Source of the DNA: Xanthoparmelia taractica
Taxonomy: Eukaryota > Ascomycota > Lecanoromycetes > Lecanorales > Parmeliaceae
Reading direction: 5' to 3'
Assembly: GCA_033085395.1 (NCBI GenBank)
Contig: JANQBS010000220.1
Coordinates: forward strand, 1 to 64,000
DNA: 64,000 nucleotides
Every line of letters starts with the position of its first letter. The first letter of the stretch is position 1. Shown piece by piece: positions 35,830-49,139 of this stretch. The position numbers were made by a program, and so were the translations under genes. The notes under the pieces were generated by a model, which did no database searches, was not told where the DNA came from, and saw nothing but the letters and a program-made list of their open reading frames with translations.

Positions 35830-35992
35830 TGTTGGAATTCAGCCAATAGGAGACCGTTTACGCCGCAAGCTGATTAAGCGTCTTAGCGTAGTCTTGGCGT
35901 TTCTCCATCCCCTAGCTAGATAGTCCGTCTCTCCTATTCAATCAAGCAATCAATTCATACTTCATGAGACCACTCAATCCTCCAATTCAATA
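35830..35992 (+). repeat. Copia 5' LTR (163 bp)
   Basis: Nearly identical to 43095-43257. The few differences, such as a C/T change in tccaatt(t/c)caata, suggest a fairly young insertion. LTRs this short usually escape RIP. Confidence 0.93.
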
Positions 35993-38900
35993 GATTATAA
36001 GCCCAAAATTCCACACCTATAATCTCATTATTATCAACTAAGAAATAAATACTTAATTAATAACTAACTACGTGTGAGAAACAGATATCTAAATATCCCT
36101 AAACACCTAGTCTTTTATAAGAATTAAACAAGGATTCTTATAACATCTAACCTCAATATAATTACAATATAGTCGTTTAATATATAGGCGAACGCATTAA
36201 TATAAATCTAAAACTTTCCTAAGCTTAAAGAGTAGAAAAACTATTAATTATAATTTAAGAAGATAAGAAGTACTCTTAAATATTACAATTTATAAGAGAT
36301 AGTTAATTAAGAAATTAAAGTCTTCCCCAAGAATCTATCTAATAATTCAGCATCTACGAATATATAAGCGTTAGTTTATTAAATAGCCGTTTAAATATAA
36401 AAGAATTAGAATAATTAAGCTTCGAAGCTTATTTACTTAATATATAATAAAAAATTAGTAGAAGCAATTAAGGAGAATAATATAATTATAAATCGATGAA
36501 TTAAGCTACAGACGAACTACTCAAACTCTAGCTTCGTTCTACGATTCATAAAATTGTAAGAGCTATAAACTATATCTCTTTCTATAAGTAAGAACTCAAT
36601 CGAGATCTATATCGCTAATATTCGAACGAAATCTAAGAATCTTAAGCGAATAAAAGCGTCAATTAAGAATTAAATCCTAATAATCTTATTGCTAAATAAT
36701 TTAAACTTGAAATATAAAGATTTCGTATATCGCTTGATTACTTAATTCGATAATATACTCGACTTTAATAAGATAGTCACGCTTTTTTACGAAGAAGATC
36801 GACTACTTAAACGAGATATTAAGAAGTAGACTATAATCGCTTCTATAAAGAGATTCAAGGAATAAGAGAATAAGAACTTTAAATTTAATAATAACTTAGG
36901 TCGTAAAGAAAGAACCTTCAAACGTAATCGAGGAAATAATAATAATAACATTAATAATCGAGCGTCGAAGAACCTTAATAGCAGTAACTATAAAGAAAAT
37001 AATAACGCTTCGAAGTGCTTAAAGTATACTTTATTAATTAATGAAAAGAAGAAGAGACACTAATTACTTAATTACTAAACTCTATATTTAGAAAAGATAC
37101 CTAAAAGTTAAAAGAATAAGTCTAAGGCGAATATAATTAATAGCGAAAGATCTAACGATTTTATGAACAACAATAATAACACTCCTTATATTTCGGTCAT
37201 AACTTACTTAATTATATACGAAGTAGATATTAAAGGAGACGATAAATATTAAGGCCTAAAGGTCGTTATTTCTACACTTAAATATAATAGAGAAGCGACA
37301 CTTAAAGAGTTAGTATACTACGTTCTCGATTAGAATCTAATTTTAATTTCTTCTTAGCAGAAGAAAGCGAAGACTAAGTTAACAACTTAATTTAATTCTA
37401 ACGCGAATTTAACTAGCGATGCTAGTCAAAAGACCTCTAGATCTCTATCTCTTTCTCTAAACTTCGAGAAAGAAATCTTTAAAGATCAAATTATTAATAA
37501 GACTTCAACCTAAATCCTAGTCTATACGACCAGAACTACTCCGCCCAATATAACACACGATTAAATAATCGATTCGGGCTATATCAATTATATATACTTT
37601 AATAAGAACAAGTTCACTAAATATTAGCCGTATCGAGCGGGGATCTCAATCGCTAATAAAACCACCGTATAAATATAGGGCCGCGATATAGTTGAGATGA
37701 AATAACTAATATCGAATAAAACTAGCAACGTAATAAGCGTTAGTAACGTACTACATATATTAGCACTCATATACGAGCTATTCTTAATCAGTCAAGCAAC
37801 TTAAAAAAAATTCGCGATCTCGTTCAAAGGAAACGATTATTATATCTTTCAAGATATTAAGCTTATTAAGAGTGCTTCTAAGATCAATAATATCTATATT
37901 CTCGAAGTTACTTAGTTAATAGCTAGAATCGCAACGCTTATTTAGTAAAATATAAGAGCTCTAACGACTAGTCTAATTAACGAGAAAATAGTAAAACTCT
38001 AACACCGACGAATAAATTATCTTAATAAAGCGAATCTCAAGCGACTTATCGATATAAGCAAAGGAATCACATTAACTTAAAAGTTCTATATAAGAACTAT
38101 TTACGAGATCTACATTAAGATTAAATTATCTAGAAAAGTCTCAAAGAGAGTGTAATACGAAGTACTCGAGAAATTAGATAAAATTTATATAAATTTAAGT
38201 GAATCGTTTAATGTATCGTTTATTAACGAAGCGAAATATTATATACTTCTCACTAATTAGGCGACTCTTCGCACCTAATACTTTATATATTAGCGAAAGA
38301 ATAAGACGTTTAAGCTTTTTCGTTAATAAATAATTAAGATTAAGACCTAGTCTAATTATAAGATTAAGATCGTTCGTTTTAATAATAATATCGAGTTTAT
38401 TAATAATAAATTCAAATAATACTTCAAGGACTTCGAAATTATTTATAAGTCTACTATAATCTATATATTAGAGTAAAATAATCTTAGCGAGATTTAGAAT
38501 CGAATTGTTATAAACGAAGTTAGAGCGATGCTATTTAACTTTAAGCTAACACGCTATCTATAATTAGAACTTCTATACATTAAGGTCTATCAAAAGAATA
38601 GAAGTCTTATATCACGTCTTAAAGACGTTAAATCTCACGAGACTTAAATCGACGAAAAATCGTTTTTTAATTACATGCGAATCATTAATTATGTGACCTG
38701 AGTTCACATTTTAAAGAAGAATCGAAAGAAGCTCGATAAGCGTAGCAAGAGATGCTACTTGATTGACTATAAAGAAACCAATATCTTTCGAGTATAAAAT
38801 CCAATCACTCGTAGAATCGAGCGAGCGTCTCATGTGAATTTTAATGAGTCACGAATAATAATCTCCGCCGTATTAGATATCGGCTATTAAATGATCGAGG

Positions 38901-39289
38901 TCACCGGCGATAACGTTATATTAGACGTATTCGATGTAGAGGAGAATCAGACTAAGCACCTATATACGAATAACACTCACTCCAGTAACACTCACTTCAG
39001 TATCCCAAATATCGAGCATATTCGAAATATTCTAATAAAAGAATCAAGCACGGGGAACACGAAAGATATAAGAGTGTTCGATAAAAGAGATATCTAAGAG
39101 ATACTTTCATCTGACTTAGAAACACACCCAGATCCAAGTACCGATAAGACGTACACTTCGCGATCTAAGCGAGACATTAAGCCTTCTCAGAAGGCTTCTC
39201 TGAATAAGAAGTGGAGCGACACCAAGATATGGGCCCAGAGGGCCATTGCTCACACCAAATGTGATAAGACTCTAGAAGCTGAACGCCTA

Positions 39290-41344
39290 TCCCATCGGCT
39301 GGCAGGGTGCAATAAATAGGGGTTCAGCCCTACTCTCCGTCCCGCAACCATCAAAAAAAAAACAACGCGTCCACATCAAATAACAGCCACATAAACCAAC
39401 ACTATGCCTTGTAATAAGACGTCAAATAATCTAGATCACGTAAGGAAGGATCCTAAGCCTTCTGAGATCCTAAAAGAACGTTTCCTAAAGCTCTAGCCGT
39501 TGCCCAAGTATATATTAATGGAGATTAAGCAGTCATGGACCAATGGTTATAGTTAACTACCTAGTATCATTACTTTAGATAATTTCTATACGATATTTAA
39601 TTTGTTCTTCACTAATTAGATTATTGAAACACTTATGCGTTATATAAATGAGTACGCTTTTCTAAATTCTGGGCCTGAAACTTCGGATTCACGTATCTGA
39701 TTCTCAATCACAATTAAAGAATTCCGAGTTTATTTGAAAGTGAATATTTGAATGGGTTTGCACATAGAGTCAAGTATTGAAGAGTTTTGAAATATCGATC
39801 TCCTGAAGGGGCCTATTTATGAGTAAGTTTTGAAGCATATTAGCGTTAAAAGATGGTAACAAATTGATAGATTCTTTTATATTTCTAAGTCTTATCTAGG
39901 TTAGTAATTAGGCTAATAAGAGACTTCGTTCGAGAAGTTAGAATCACTAAGTGATACTCTGAGATAGGTTTTCAAGAAGCACTGAAAGACGGGTATTTAC
40001 TTAACTGTAGATGAGATAATTTAGAGATTCATAGGCCGAGCCAAAGAAATCGTTAATATTTCTAGCAAACCTACATCAAAGGGCTTTAAGATTTGGGTGC
40101 TAGCAAATTAAGACTACGTTCTCGATTAAGTGTATTATGCTAAGGGTTAAAATAAGGGCGAGGGACCTTAGGATATTTGCGATTATTGAATCAAGTGACT
40201 AGAGTTCAATTAAACTTAGGCCGTGGTTCTCGACTTGCTATCTCAACAAGATATTACTAAGAATTATTCTCATATCGTATAACTAGATAACTTATTCACG
40301 TTAGCTCGATTGCTAGCATAACTAGATAATAAAGAATTTGAGGCTACTGGGACTATGCGTACCACGAAAATAAGTCGTAAAGAACTAAAGACCAAAGAGG
40401 GTATTAAGGCCTAATAGAAGCATTAAGAGCCTAATCGAGGCCTTAATTAGGGACTTACAGATCTTAAAATTAAATAGAACTTCGTCCTAGAGTGGGATAA
40501 GCTCTATAAGAGGCTATTAAGTGATAAGAGAATAATGAAATTCGCCTGGAAAGATTAGAATATGGTTCTTTTTATAAATACTATATCGAATGGTCGGAAA
40601 ATAGTGAAACGTCTCCGTCGCAGATTAGTAAAAATAGCTATAAATGCACGTACTTCTCGTGCTATCTTTGGAGAAATAACTACAAAAGAGCTAAATATCC
40701 CCGAGTTTATTGATATATATAATTATTTCATGAACGGGGTGAATTGTGCTAACCAATTGCGATGTTACTATAACACATAACGGGTACACGTTAAGAGTTG
40801 GAAATCACTATGGCATTTCTTATTGAATAGCACTATCGTAAACAGCTATCTTCTCTATTATTGTGTGTCTAAACAATTAAAATATCAGCCTAAGACTTAC
40901 TACAGCCAGCGAGAATTTCGTGCTAAACTTGCTAGTTAATTATTCAAGCACTCGAAGCGACTCTCGGAAAGACTCTATTCTATTAAGATCTCTCTATCTA
41001 CACAAGTTTATCCAATAGCTACTATAGATTATAATAGGCTTATTCGTATAAAGAATAAGAATAAGATATGCGTTCCTTACTTATATGCTGAAAGAACTAT
41101 TTTTCCGATACGGCCTAGAAAGACATTAATGAAGTTATCGAATAATTCGGTTAGACCTCACGATATAAACAAAAGGAAAAGGCGAGAGCGAGTCCCAAGG
41201 GTCCTATATGGCTGTAAGCTATGTGGGATTCATATATGCAATCATATGGGGTGCTAAAATGATCACATAGCTGCAATTCCAAGTATGTAGAATTTTGGTG
41301 GGGGATGCCAAGACTTATTGCACCCTAGGCGCCAGCCGATGGGA
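39290..41344 (+). mobile_element. piggyBac-like transposon nested in the Copia element
   Basis: The termini are inverted: tcccatcggctggcagggtg at the left, and its inverse with a small insertion (tattgcaccctaggcgccag then ccgatggga) at the right. The nearest flanking duplication visible is TA (39288-39289, 41345-41346) rather than the TTAA expected for piggyBac, so the border call is tentative. Copia coding sequence is readable on both outer sides. Confidence 0.8.
39404..41290 (+). pseudogene. piggyBac-like DDE transposase, broken
   Basis: From ATG 39404 (PCNKTSNNLDHVRKDPKPSE) the frame follows fungal piggyBac-like transposases with many stops. The first catalytic Asp is kept in LTVDEII, then KPTSKGFKIWVLAN; the second is kept in LDNLFT; the third, normally NGVDxADQLR, reads NGVNCANQLR, so it is lost by G-to-A change. 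A clean stretch at 40562-40777 carries RLRRRLVKIAINARTSRA and IPEFIDIYNYFMNGV. The C-terminal Cys-rich zinc-binding domain is partly kept (YGCKLCGIHICNHMGC). Confidence 0.87.
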
Positions 41345-43094
41345 TACTATAGGCTAGCTACCCTAAGTTATGAGAACTCAAATCATCATGATTTCGAGCC
41401 GGATTTCGACCTCGCAGCTGCTATTCAAAAGATAGCTGAAATAAGAAGCTATCAAGCGACTGAGGAAGTAGACGACTACGAACCCCTAACTTACAAATAA
41501 GTCATGAGTGGCCCGTACGTTAAATAGTGAAAGGAAGCGATGGATCGACAAATAAAGTTATTTACTATCATAGACACCTAGAAATTAATCCTTAGATTAA
41601 AGAATATGCTAGTACTAATTAATAGATGAGTCTATAAGATCAAGAAGAAGTTAAATAAATTTATTCTCTATAAAGCCCGCTAGATAGTATAAGGATTCGA
41701 GTAGATCTATAAAATCAACTACGATTAAATCTTCGCTTTAGTCGTTAAGTTTATATTATTTAAAGTATTATTCGTAATAATAGCGTATTATGATCTGAAC
41801 TATGAGTAGATGAACGTTATTACTACGTTTCTAAACGCTCTATTGAAGGAGCTTATCTATATTAAGTACTCAACGGGATATAAGATGAAAAATATAATAT
41901 ATCGACTACTCAAAGCACTATATAATCTAAAGCAGTCACCTCGCGAATAATATCACACCCTTCGCGACTTTCTTATCTCAAAGGGATTTAAATATATCGA
42001 ATTAGATCACTCACTCTTCGTCAATAAGACTACGCGTCTCATAATAAGTATATATATTAATAATATTCAAATATATGGTCTTAAGGGATTCAAACACATA
42101 GCGAAGTTAAAATAGAAACTTCGTAAGCGATTTGCGATAATCGATCTCGGTCTATACTTATATTATTTAGATATAAAAATGCAGAGAGATCGAATTAGAA
42201 GGACCGTACGTGTTATATAAATAACGTACTTGAAGAAAATCCTAGCTAGATTTAACATAAGTAACTACGTAATTACACTCACATCGATAATACTAAGTAC
42301 TTAACTTTAGAAAGAACTAATAAACAAAGCTAGTCCCGAGATTATTTAGGAATATTAGTCTATAATAAAATTTATTATATATCTTATAATTCAAATTAGA
42401 TTAGATATCTACTACGCAGTGACGATGCTATCTCGATATAATTATAACTCGAATTTCAAGCATATCGCGGCGGTTAAGCGAGTACTTCGCTATCTTAAAA
42501 GAACGCTAGACTATAAAATAATATACGAAATAGTCAATGATCTAATGAGATATATAGATACAGACTGGGCCTTCGATTAGGAGACCCGTCGATCTCTAAA
42601 AGTATATATCTTTCTACTATACGAAGGTTCTATTAGTTAAACCTTCAAGTGTTAACAATTTATTACTCTATTCTTATGCGAGACCAAGTATATAACCTAG
42701 ATATAGACCGCTAAAGAAGTTATATAACTTACACGCTTACTATTAGAGTTAGATATCGAATTAAGTCTCTCTAATAAGTTAGTTCTTATTAAGACTAATA
42801 ATTAGAGGATCATAGCACTTACGAAGAATCATCGCTTTTACTCACGCATTAAGTATATAAATATTTAATAACATTTCGTGCGTGACTAGGTTAAGATTGA
42901 AGTCGTTTAATTTAAATGAATAGTAATTAATTAAATAACCGCTAACGGCCTAATTAAGGCCTTAAGCAACGAGAAATTCATGACCTTTATACGTCAAATA
43001 GAACTACAATAGATCGATTGAATAATTTCAATAAGGACTATGTGAGAGTGTTAAACTAATAGCGAAAACAGCCCTTATTTGAACTGTGTGGGAG

Positions 43095-43257
43095 TGTTGG
43101 AATTCAGCCAATAGAAGGCCGTTTACGCCGCAAGCTGATTAAGCGTCTTAGCGTAGTCTTGGCGTTTCTCCATCCCCTAGCTAGATAGTCCGTCTCTCCT
43201 ATTCAATCAAGCAATCAATTCATGCTTCATGAGACCACTCAATCCTCCAATCCAATA
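43095..43257 (+). repeat. Copia 3' LTR (163 bp)
   Basis: Same length as the 5' LTR with only a few substitutions. It is followed directly by the right copy of the ccttt target duplication. Confidence 0.93.
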
Positions 43258-43262
43258 CCTTT

Positions 43263-43630
43263 TCTTAGTTCACATAGTCACCCAGTGATACTAATCAAGG
43301 TCTTAATGTGATATTCACAAGCATATACCGGTTGAACCTGTTGTTTGAGCTATCACCGACGCAGCCTGACATAACCTGTACGTATATATTCCATTATCTT
43401 CATGCCTACTTTTTCGAGGTAGTCGTGCAATAAGGTGGCAGCTATCTAATCACTTGTACTCCTGTCCAAATGCTAGTAGCTCAACGCTGTACAGGGACCT
43501 ACTTCCAGGTCGTGCTTTGGTCCGCCATTGAACCGAACGTCGGTGTTGCGAGTGTATGTCTCCCATCTTGTCGGCCTATCTTCAAGATATGTATCAATAG
43601 CATCGTCGCCCTGAAAGAGCTCTTCACGCC
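43263..43630 (+). pseudogene. PTH11/SAT4-like integral membrane protein, 3' part
   Basis: Continuation of 35055-35829 after removal of the Copia element and one copy of its target duplication. Two TAG stops follow at once (43266, 43275). At 43500-43590 the family signature reads FQVVLWSAIEPNVGVASVC followed by LPSCRPIF, the last membrane helix and following turn. The remaining tail is not conserved and merges into the next relic near 43630. Confidence 0.8.
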
Positions 43631-43639
43631 AGTCACAGG

Positions 43640-44715
43640 ATACCACCGCAGAACTTTGGGAATTGAATCAGGATACAAGCAAATCCACTTCTCGGCGAAT
43701 ATGATCTTGGTTATCGAAAGCGGAGGAGTACACGCTGCTAATCCTGGAACCAGGAGACTTACGAACCATTATTTGAGGAGCTTTACACTTATCTGGAACA
43801 TCATGGAGTGCCTTTGTGCGCTATTTGGATGGCGGACTGCTCCAATCAAGGTGCTAGTGGGGCGGCGAATGAGCATGCGCAAAAAGATGACAGCAAGTCA
43901 AGCCCACCGCTTACAACGAACATTCGCTGATACGATGGAAGTCGTGTAGCCTCCTGGTTTGATCACTCCCGGGATTTGCTTCTTATGGTCAATGATTTTC
44001 GGAAAGCTATGCCTCGCCCCATTATTGATATAGGCCATAGCATGGGCTGCGCGCAATTGTAAGTCAGTCGCTGAAGATAGGTCAATCTTAGCTGAACATC
44101 CGTAGCGTATATCTCTGCATGATGCATCCCCGATTACTTTCCACGCTTAATTCTAATTAAAGCCGTAATGATGAATGAGATTTCTGGCACGCCGAGTCCA
44201 GTCCTCCAGTCTACAGTGCGCCGTGACATCTGCGAAACACAAGCGAAAGCTGAGTCTCACCTGCGCAAAGCTTTTCAGAACTGGGACGCGCGTGCGCTCG
44301 ATAAATTGGTCGAGTATGAATTGCGAGATACGCCTACGGCGCTCTACAGCTCGAACCGTGATCATATATTTACCTCCGGCTACGTCACTCTCAAAACCAT
44401 CAAACACCAGAAGGTTTGGGCTTACAATCAATTGAATCTGGAGCCTCGGGGGGAGCCACGCCTCAATCAGCTCCTACTACCAAACTGGGACCCTACGGTT
44501 ACTTTGCCGCACATCTCAAACCGTCCCGAGCCCCTTATCGCGATGAAGATTTTGCCCTACCTTTGGCCTAGCGTACTATATATCTTCGGCGCTGAAAGTC
44601 CATTCTCCTCACACGAAGAGCAAGAGAAGAAGATCAAGAGAACGGGAACTCTAGCGGGTGGCAGCAGTGGCGCAAAAGAGGCCATGGTCAAGGGACACGT
44701 TCTATAGGGCTTTAG
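43640..44715 (+). pseudogene. Alpha/beta hydrolase (toxin-biosynthesis-protein type), main part
   Basis: The order follows fungal alpha/beta hydrolases annotated as toxin biosynthesis protein; no specific reaction is known to me. Blocks: MILVIESGGVHAANPG; after a frameshift FEELYTYLEHHGVPL and IWMADCSNQGASG; DHSRDLLLMVNDFRKAM; the nucleophile elbow GHSMGCAQL (44033-44059); HPRLLSTL; then a long clean frame from 44168 with RRDICETQAKAESHLRKAF and PSVLYIFGAESPF. Frameshifts lie near 43750, 43900 and 44150, with stops after GHSMGCAQL and at 44705. The C-terminus with the catalytic His continues at 49332 beyond an inserted retroelement. Confidence 0.85.
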
Positions 44716-45112
44716 TGTTCTTATTCATGAAGGCATATACATCGGGACCAAGCAGTACTGTAGATAGATGATTGGGCCGTTCCAACGCTAAGGTTAGCAG
44801 TTAGTAGGCTCAGCTAGGTCGTTAGCAGGCCTAGATGGGCCCCTGGACGTGCCTTAGCGCTAGAAAACTCCCTATATCTATACGATATAGACTCGAAGTG
44901 TCTAACTAGATAGCTATATATAGGCGTGGGTGGGTGAAATAAAAGAATGCGATTGCTCTAAGTGAGAAGAATTCGAATAAAGAGCCAACTGATGATGTGA
45001 GACCTATACATATAGTGCTCTCGAGGACACGTGTTTCCCGCATATGCGTATGCATCTGAAATAGAGGCTGAATTATGAGACACACTAATCCATAGTCTTA
45101 CTATTCGATTAA
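44716..45112 (-). repeat. Complete split-direct-repeat unit (A2-B2)
   Basis: On the plus strand it starts tgttcttattcatgaaggca and ends ...ctattcgattaa. It is less RIP-scarred than the partial copies beside it. Confidence 0.85.
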
Positions 45113-45275
45113 TGTTCTTATTCATGAAGACATATATATCGAGATTAAGCAGTACTATAGATAGATAATTAAGTCGTCTTAACGCTAAGATTAGTAGTTA
45201 GTAGACTTAGCTAGATCGTTAGCAGGCCTAGATAAGCCCCTAAACGTGCTCTAGCGTTAGAAAACTCTCAAATAG
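45113..45275 (-). repeat. Partial repeat (B1)
   Basis: It repeats the first ~160 bases of the complete unit (tgttcttattcatgaagaca ... gcgttagaaaactc) with C-to-T and G-to-A changes, then diverges into the element interior. Confidence 0.85.
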
Positions 45276-45394
45276 TTAAAAGATATTATATAGAGGCCCC
45301 GTAGAAGGCTTCGCATAGCGGCCTGGCGATGCGAGCATTATTAGCACTAGCGCTAATGAGACGAAAGGTGCTAATACCTTCGTGATATAATAAG

Positions 45395-46290
45395 AATTCG
45401 CTCGGGGTAAGTAGTAATATAGAGACGATAGAAATCGAACTTCTAGCGTCTTAATAGCATAATCTTATCGTCGCTAAGACCCGTCTCTCGTGCTAAAATA
45501 ATAGTTTCTCTACGAAAAAAGTGCTCTAAATAATAATTCCTTACATCGAGCGAGATTAATATTTAATGAAATTAATCGATAATTAGCTCTTTAGTAAAAG
45601 AGTTCTTATCTAATTAAAAGAGAGGGCTATTTAATAAGATCTTTTATTTAAAGAGATATTATAAGATCTTTATTATATAAGCGTTATTATTTGACGTCGT
45701 AATAATAAGTGTTATTTCTTAACGAAAGAGATTTGTTTTAAATACTAAAAGTGTGAGTTTAAGATATTTCTCGTATAATTTTATCGAGCGACGAGTAAGA
45801 AATTATTACTCGAAGTCTCGGCCTTTACGATTATATATAATATATATAAACTCGCTTATACGAAGAAATACGGCGAATACGAGATAAAAGATTATATAAA
45901 GCGTTGCTTCGGCCTCGTCTTCTTGATTAATATAAGTGAGTATCTATAATAATAAATCTTTAATAATTAGACGATATTCTTTCGTCTTAGTCTCGCCTCG
46001 TAGACGTTAAATATCAACGATAATTCTTTATAACTAAGGATTATAGAATATCGTAAGATTCTTATATCTTATATTAACGTGAACTAATCTAACGTTTATT
46101 AGATAGATCTTTATAATCTTAATCTTAACTCGTCTCGTATTAAGATATACGATTTAGCTAGCGAGTGAGTTAACGATCGCTAAGAAGAAAGAAGTGCTTT
46201 TATTAATAACGTAATACGCGCTATATAACTTAATAGGTGTAATATACGTTTTTCGCGTCTTTATAGCCAAATCTTATTAGAGAAAACGAG
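45395..46290 (-). pseudogene. Tyrosine recombinase of the retroelement, RIP-inactivated
   Basis: Minus-strand reading: a core-binding start LAIKTRKTYITPIKLYSAYY (usual TRKTYDTARRSYESF) near 46240; then the catalytic end EHFFRRETIILARETG, corresponding to the GHSFRRGAATWA block with the H-x-x-R kept; then LSDDKIMLL and KFDFYRLYITTYPE, corresponding to LGRWKSDAFRLYITT with the catalytic Tyr. Differences are mostly G-to-A/C-to-T (G to E, S to F). It lies nearest the A2-B2 repeat, the usual place in Ngaro elements. Confidence 0.85.
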
Positions 46291-47079
46291 CTATCTCTCG
46301 TAATAGTGCGATCTAATTATATTAGAAATCTAATAAATCTCGCCTTAACTCTACGGAGCGATTGAGATATATCTCAGCTATGAATATGCGTTAGCGATCT
46401 TTCGATATCGAAAGCGTAATAAGTTATCTACTAGCTTATTAATCTTAATTGAGATTTATATTAAGATTAAATAGATATTGTATTTAGCTAATAGCATTAT
46501 TATATCTCGTAATAAGATCATGACTAATTCGCGAATAGAGAACTTTCTAAGATTATAAATATATGCGTTGTTATCGCAATATAGCACTAATCGTAATCTC
46601 TAAAGTCTTTGCAATTATAGTCGAATAGCGTGATATACGATCTTTATTTCTTTAAACTAGATATCTTTCTAATAATAACGTGTAGTTATCGAAATACTAA
46701 AAGCCTTCTAAATCGACTGCAAGAGGTCTGGGTACTTTAGAATATAGTCTTTCATATCAAAGATCTCTAATACGTCGATTCAAATATATTATATTAATCG
46801 ACTAATAACGTGACGAATTAATTTAAGACTATTTTAGTCTTTTAGAAAGATCTCTTATTATCGTAGATCGGCCTTTATATGTAATATAATTTTAATAAGT
46901 ACTATTAATCTTCGAATAGCATTAAAAAGTTATCTTAAAAACGCTCTTTCTAAGATTACGATTTTAGCGGCAAATAATAAGAACTCGATTACTAACTCGA
47001 GCTCGCGATATAAGATCATCGCTCGATTTAGAAGATTCTTAATCGTATTTCTCGCTCGGGCGAGCTTATTAAAAAAAAG

Positions 47080-47720
47080 TCTAATCTACATTAAAATGCT
47101 ATCGAACTCAATCCCTAGAAAATCGACTATAATACTTATAATATTCTTAATGTGATTAATTTTGAAGTCTAATTCTTTATATACGAGATCGAATTATTAA
47201 TCGTATACGATCGTATCGTTGATTAATATTAAGATAGCGAAGAAATCGTTTAGATAGTAAAGTATTATAATTCAAAGAAGAACTATTACTAAGATTTAGT
47301 TGAGGGTCTTTACGAATAGATTAAATATAAATAATAACGTACGTAGGTCGAAGAATAGATATTGTTCTATTCAATAGCGATCGTTATAGTGAAATCCTAG
47401 TAATTATTAATTTAAAATTACGATCGATATATATCTAAAAACGTCTTTTAAGTCTCTTTTAACGAACTAAGCTCTAAAGCCTTATTATAGTAATACGATT
47501 ACTACGTTATCGTATATAGCGTATTCTAAAGCCCCTTAGTTTTAAGATATATCGTTATTAATTAAGATCTCGTATAAAAATAAGAGGTTATGAATACGTC
47601 TTTAATTATTATCGTGCTTCGAGACTAATCTTAGCGGCGAGTAGACGAATTATTACTTCGCCTAAGGATTAATCTCGATTAGACGATTATGCTAAAGCTA
47701 TTTTTAAAGATTCGTTATTA
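47080..47720 (-). pseudogene. Reverse transcriptase of the retroelement, RIP-inactivated
   Basis: Minus-strand reading in order: YSPLRLVSKHDNN then RRIHNLL (usual KHDGGWRRIH), FVKRDLKDVFRYISI, LLGFHYNDRY, DLRTLLFIFNLFVKTLN, YYLNDFFAIL (usual YLDDFFAVL, so a catalytic Asp is changed to Asn), FKINHIKNI and VDFLGIEFDSI. This is the RT found next to a tyrosine recombinase in fungal elements, different from the Gypsy and Copia RTs elsewhere in the window. Confidence 0.85.
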
Positions 47721-49139
47721 ATATATTAGATACTACGAGAATTAATTAATAATTATAATTGCGATAACTTAGAATTTAACCTCGATATTCGATTTTTGCT
47801 CTCTTTCGAAGAATAGTCGAAAAGATCTTTACGAATATAAGATCTAAATAATTCTTTAATTAACGATTTTAATCTTCTACTCGTAGCGAACCTTAACTAA
47901 TTAAATCTAAATCTAATAAATCGTATAGCGCGTATAAGAATTCTTCTGCTATATGTAGTAGTAATATAAGTACCTGCGAGTGCGTTGAGAGTTATTTAGA
48001 CTTTGAAATTCGATTGTCGAGCGAGGTGAGATTAATGCTTAAGGCCTCGATTTTGACCTTATAATATATATTTGCTAGATGATTCAGCTGATAATTAAAA
48101 TAGATATAAATATATTAATAGTACTCGCGTGAGCACCGTCCCTTATTGAAATTTCGATATATAGTGGAGAATTTGAAAGTAGAACCTAAGTTCTGCTTGA
48201 TATCGGTGAAGGCGATTATTTTACGCAGTAGAAGATCGCTATAACGTCTATTCTCGATGATTCAGACTATAAGATTATTCTAATTATTTAAGATACGTGC
48301 GTTTATAAACGTATAATAATATTCTCGAATAAAATTAAATTTATATAAAACTAATAACTTAGTTAGACGAAAACGATAATTTAATAGTGTCTTCTATAGG
48401 CGAATAGTCACTATGATATATACATAGTAACATATAATCTAGTTATACACCTCGAAACACTATAGTAGAGATATTATCTTATTTGCTTTTTAAGTATCGT
48501 TCGTATCGACGCGATTAACGTATTCTCGACCTAGCTTAATAAGGTTTTTAGATTTAAACGTCTTAAAGAAGATTTATTTAAAATACTTGATATCGACGAC
48601 GCGATAGCGTTTATAAAGATTAAGAAAGAGATATATATCTTTAATATACATAAAAGAGACTCTAAGATTATTACCCTTCTCTGAATTATTATTAAACTCG
48701 AATAAATAGTATCGATAATAACGATAACGGCGGCGAGAGCGTAACTTATATATCCGATACTACTTATAACGATTATATTCGTACTTAACGAGACGTTCTT
48801 TCAGTTCTAAGACTTAATCGCGATAACTAAAGATCTTAATATCGATCTTCTCAATCACGCTTAAGCTAAGAATTTCTAAAGAGAATATCTTCGATATTAT
48901 AGACTTATTTCTATAAGATTAAGCGAAGCGAGAAGAGAGAGAGAGTGTGATAATCTTTACGAGTATCTTAAGCCTATTAAAGATCTTCTTAAAGATCTTT
49001 TTAAATACCTTAAAGCGTCTAATAGCGATAATTATAACGTAAGAAGAATAAGATAATTGAGAAGATTAAAATAGGTGTAGGTGTAAATAAGATGAGAAGA
49101 ATATATGCTAATCTAATATATAGGTGTTTAATAATTTAG

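Larger units (their letters stand above)
35830..43257 (+). mobile_element. Copia (Ty1-type) retrotransposon with both LTRs and 5-bp TSD
   Basis: Two 163-bp LTRs start tgttggaattcagccaatag and end ...ccaata (CCAACA changed to CCAATA). The target duplication ccttt is intact (35825-35829 and 43258-43262). Gag-like sequence fills about 36300-37300; integrase follows (LQHRRINYLNKANLKRLIDI near 38000); the reverse transcriptase lies at 41700-42450 (FLNALLKELIYIKYSTGYKM, LLKALYNLKQSPRE, LYLYYLDIKMQRD) and RNase H to about 42960 (VKRVLRYLKRTLDYK, TAKEV). RIP damage is uneven: 38890-39290 and 41320-41520 remain nearly clean. A piggyBac-like element is nested at 39290-41344. Confidence 0.93.

Noticed and set aside
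44153..44435. Minus 92-codon and plus 86-codon frames
   Set aside because: Overlap the hydrolase relic frame, which has clear family similarity.
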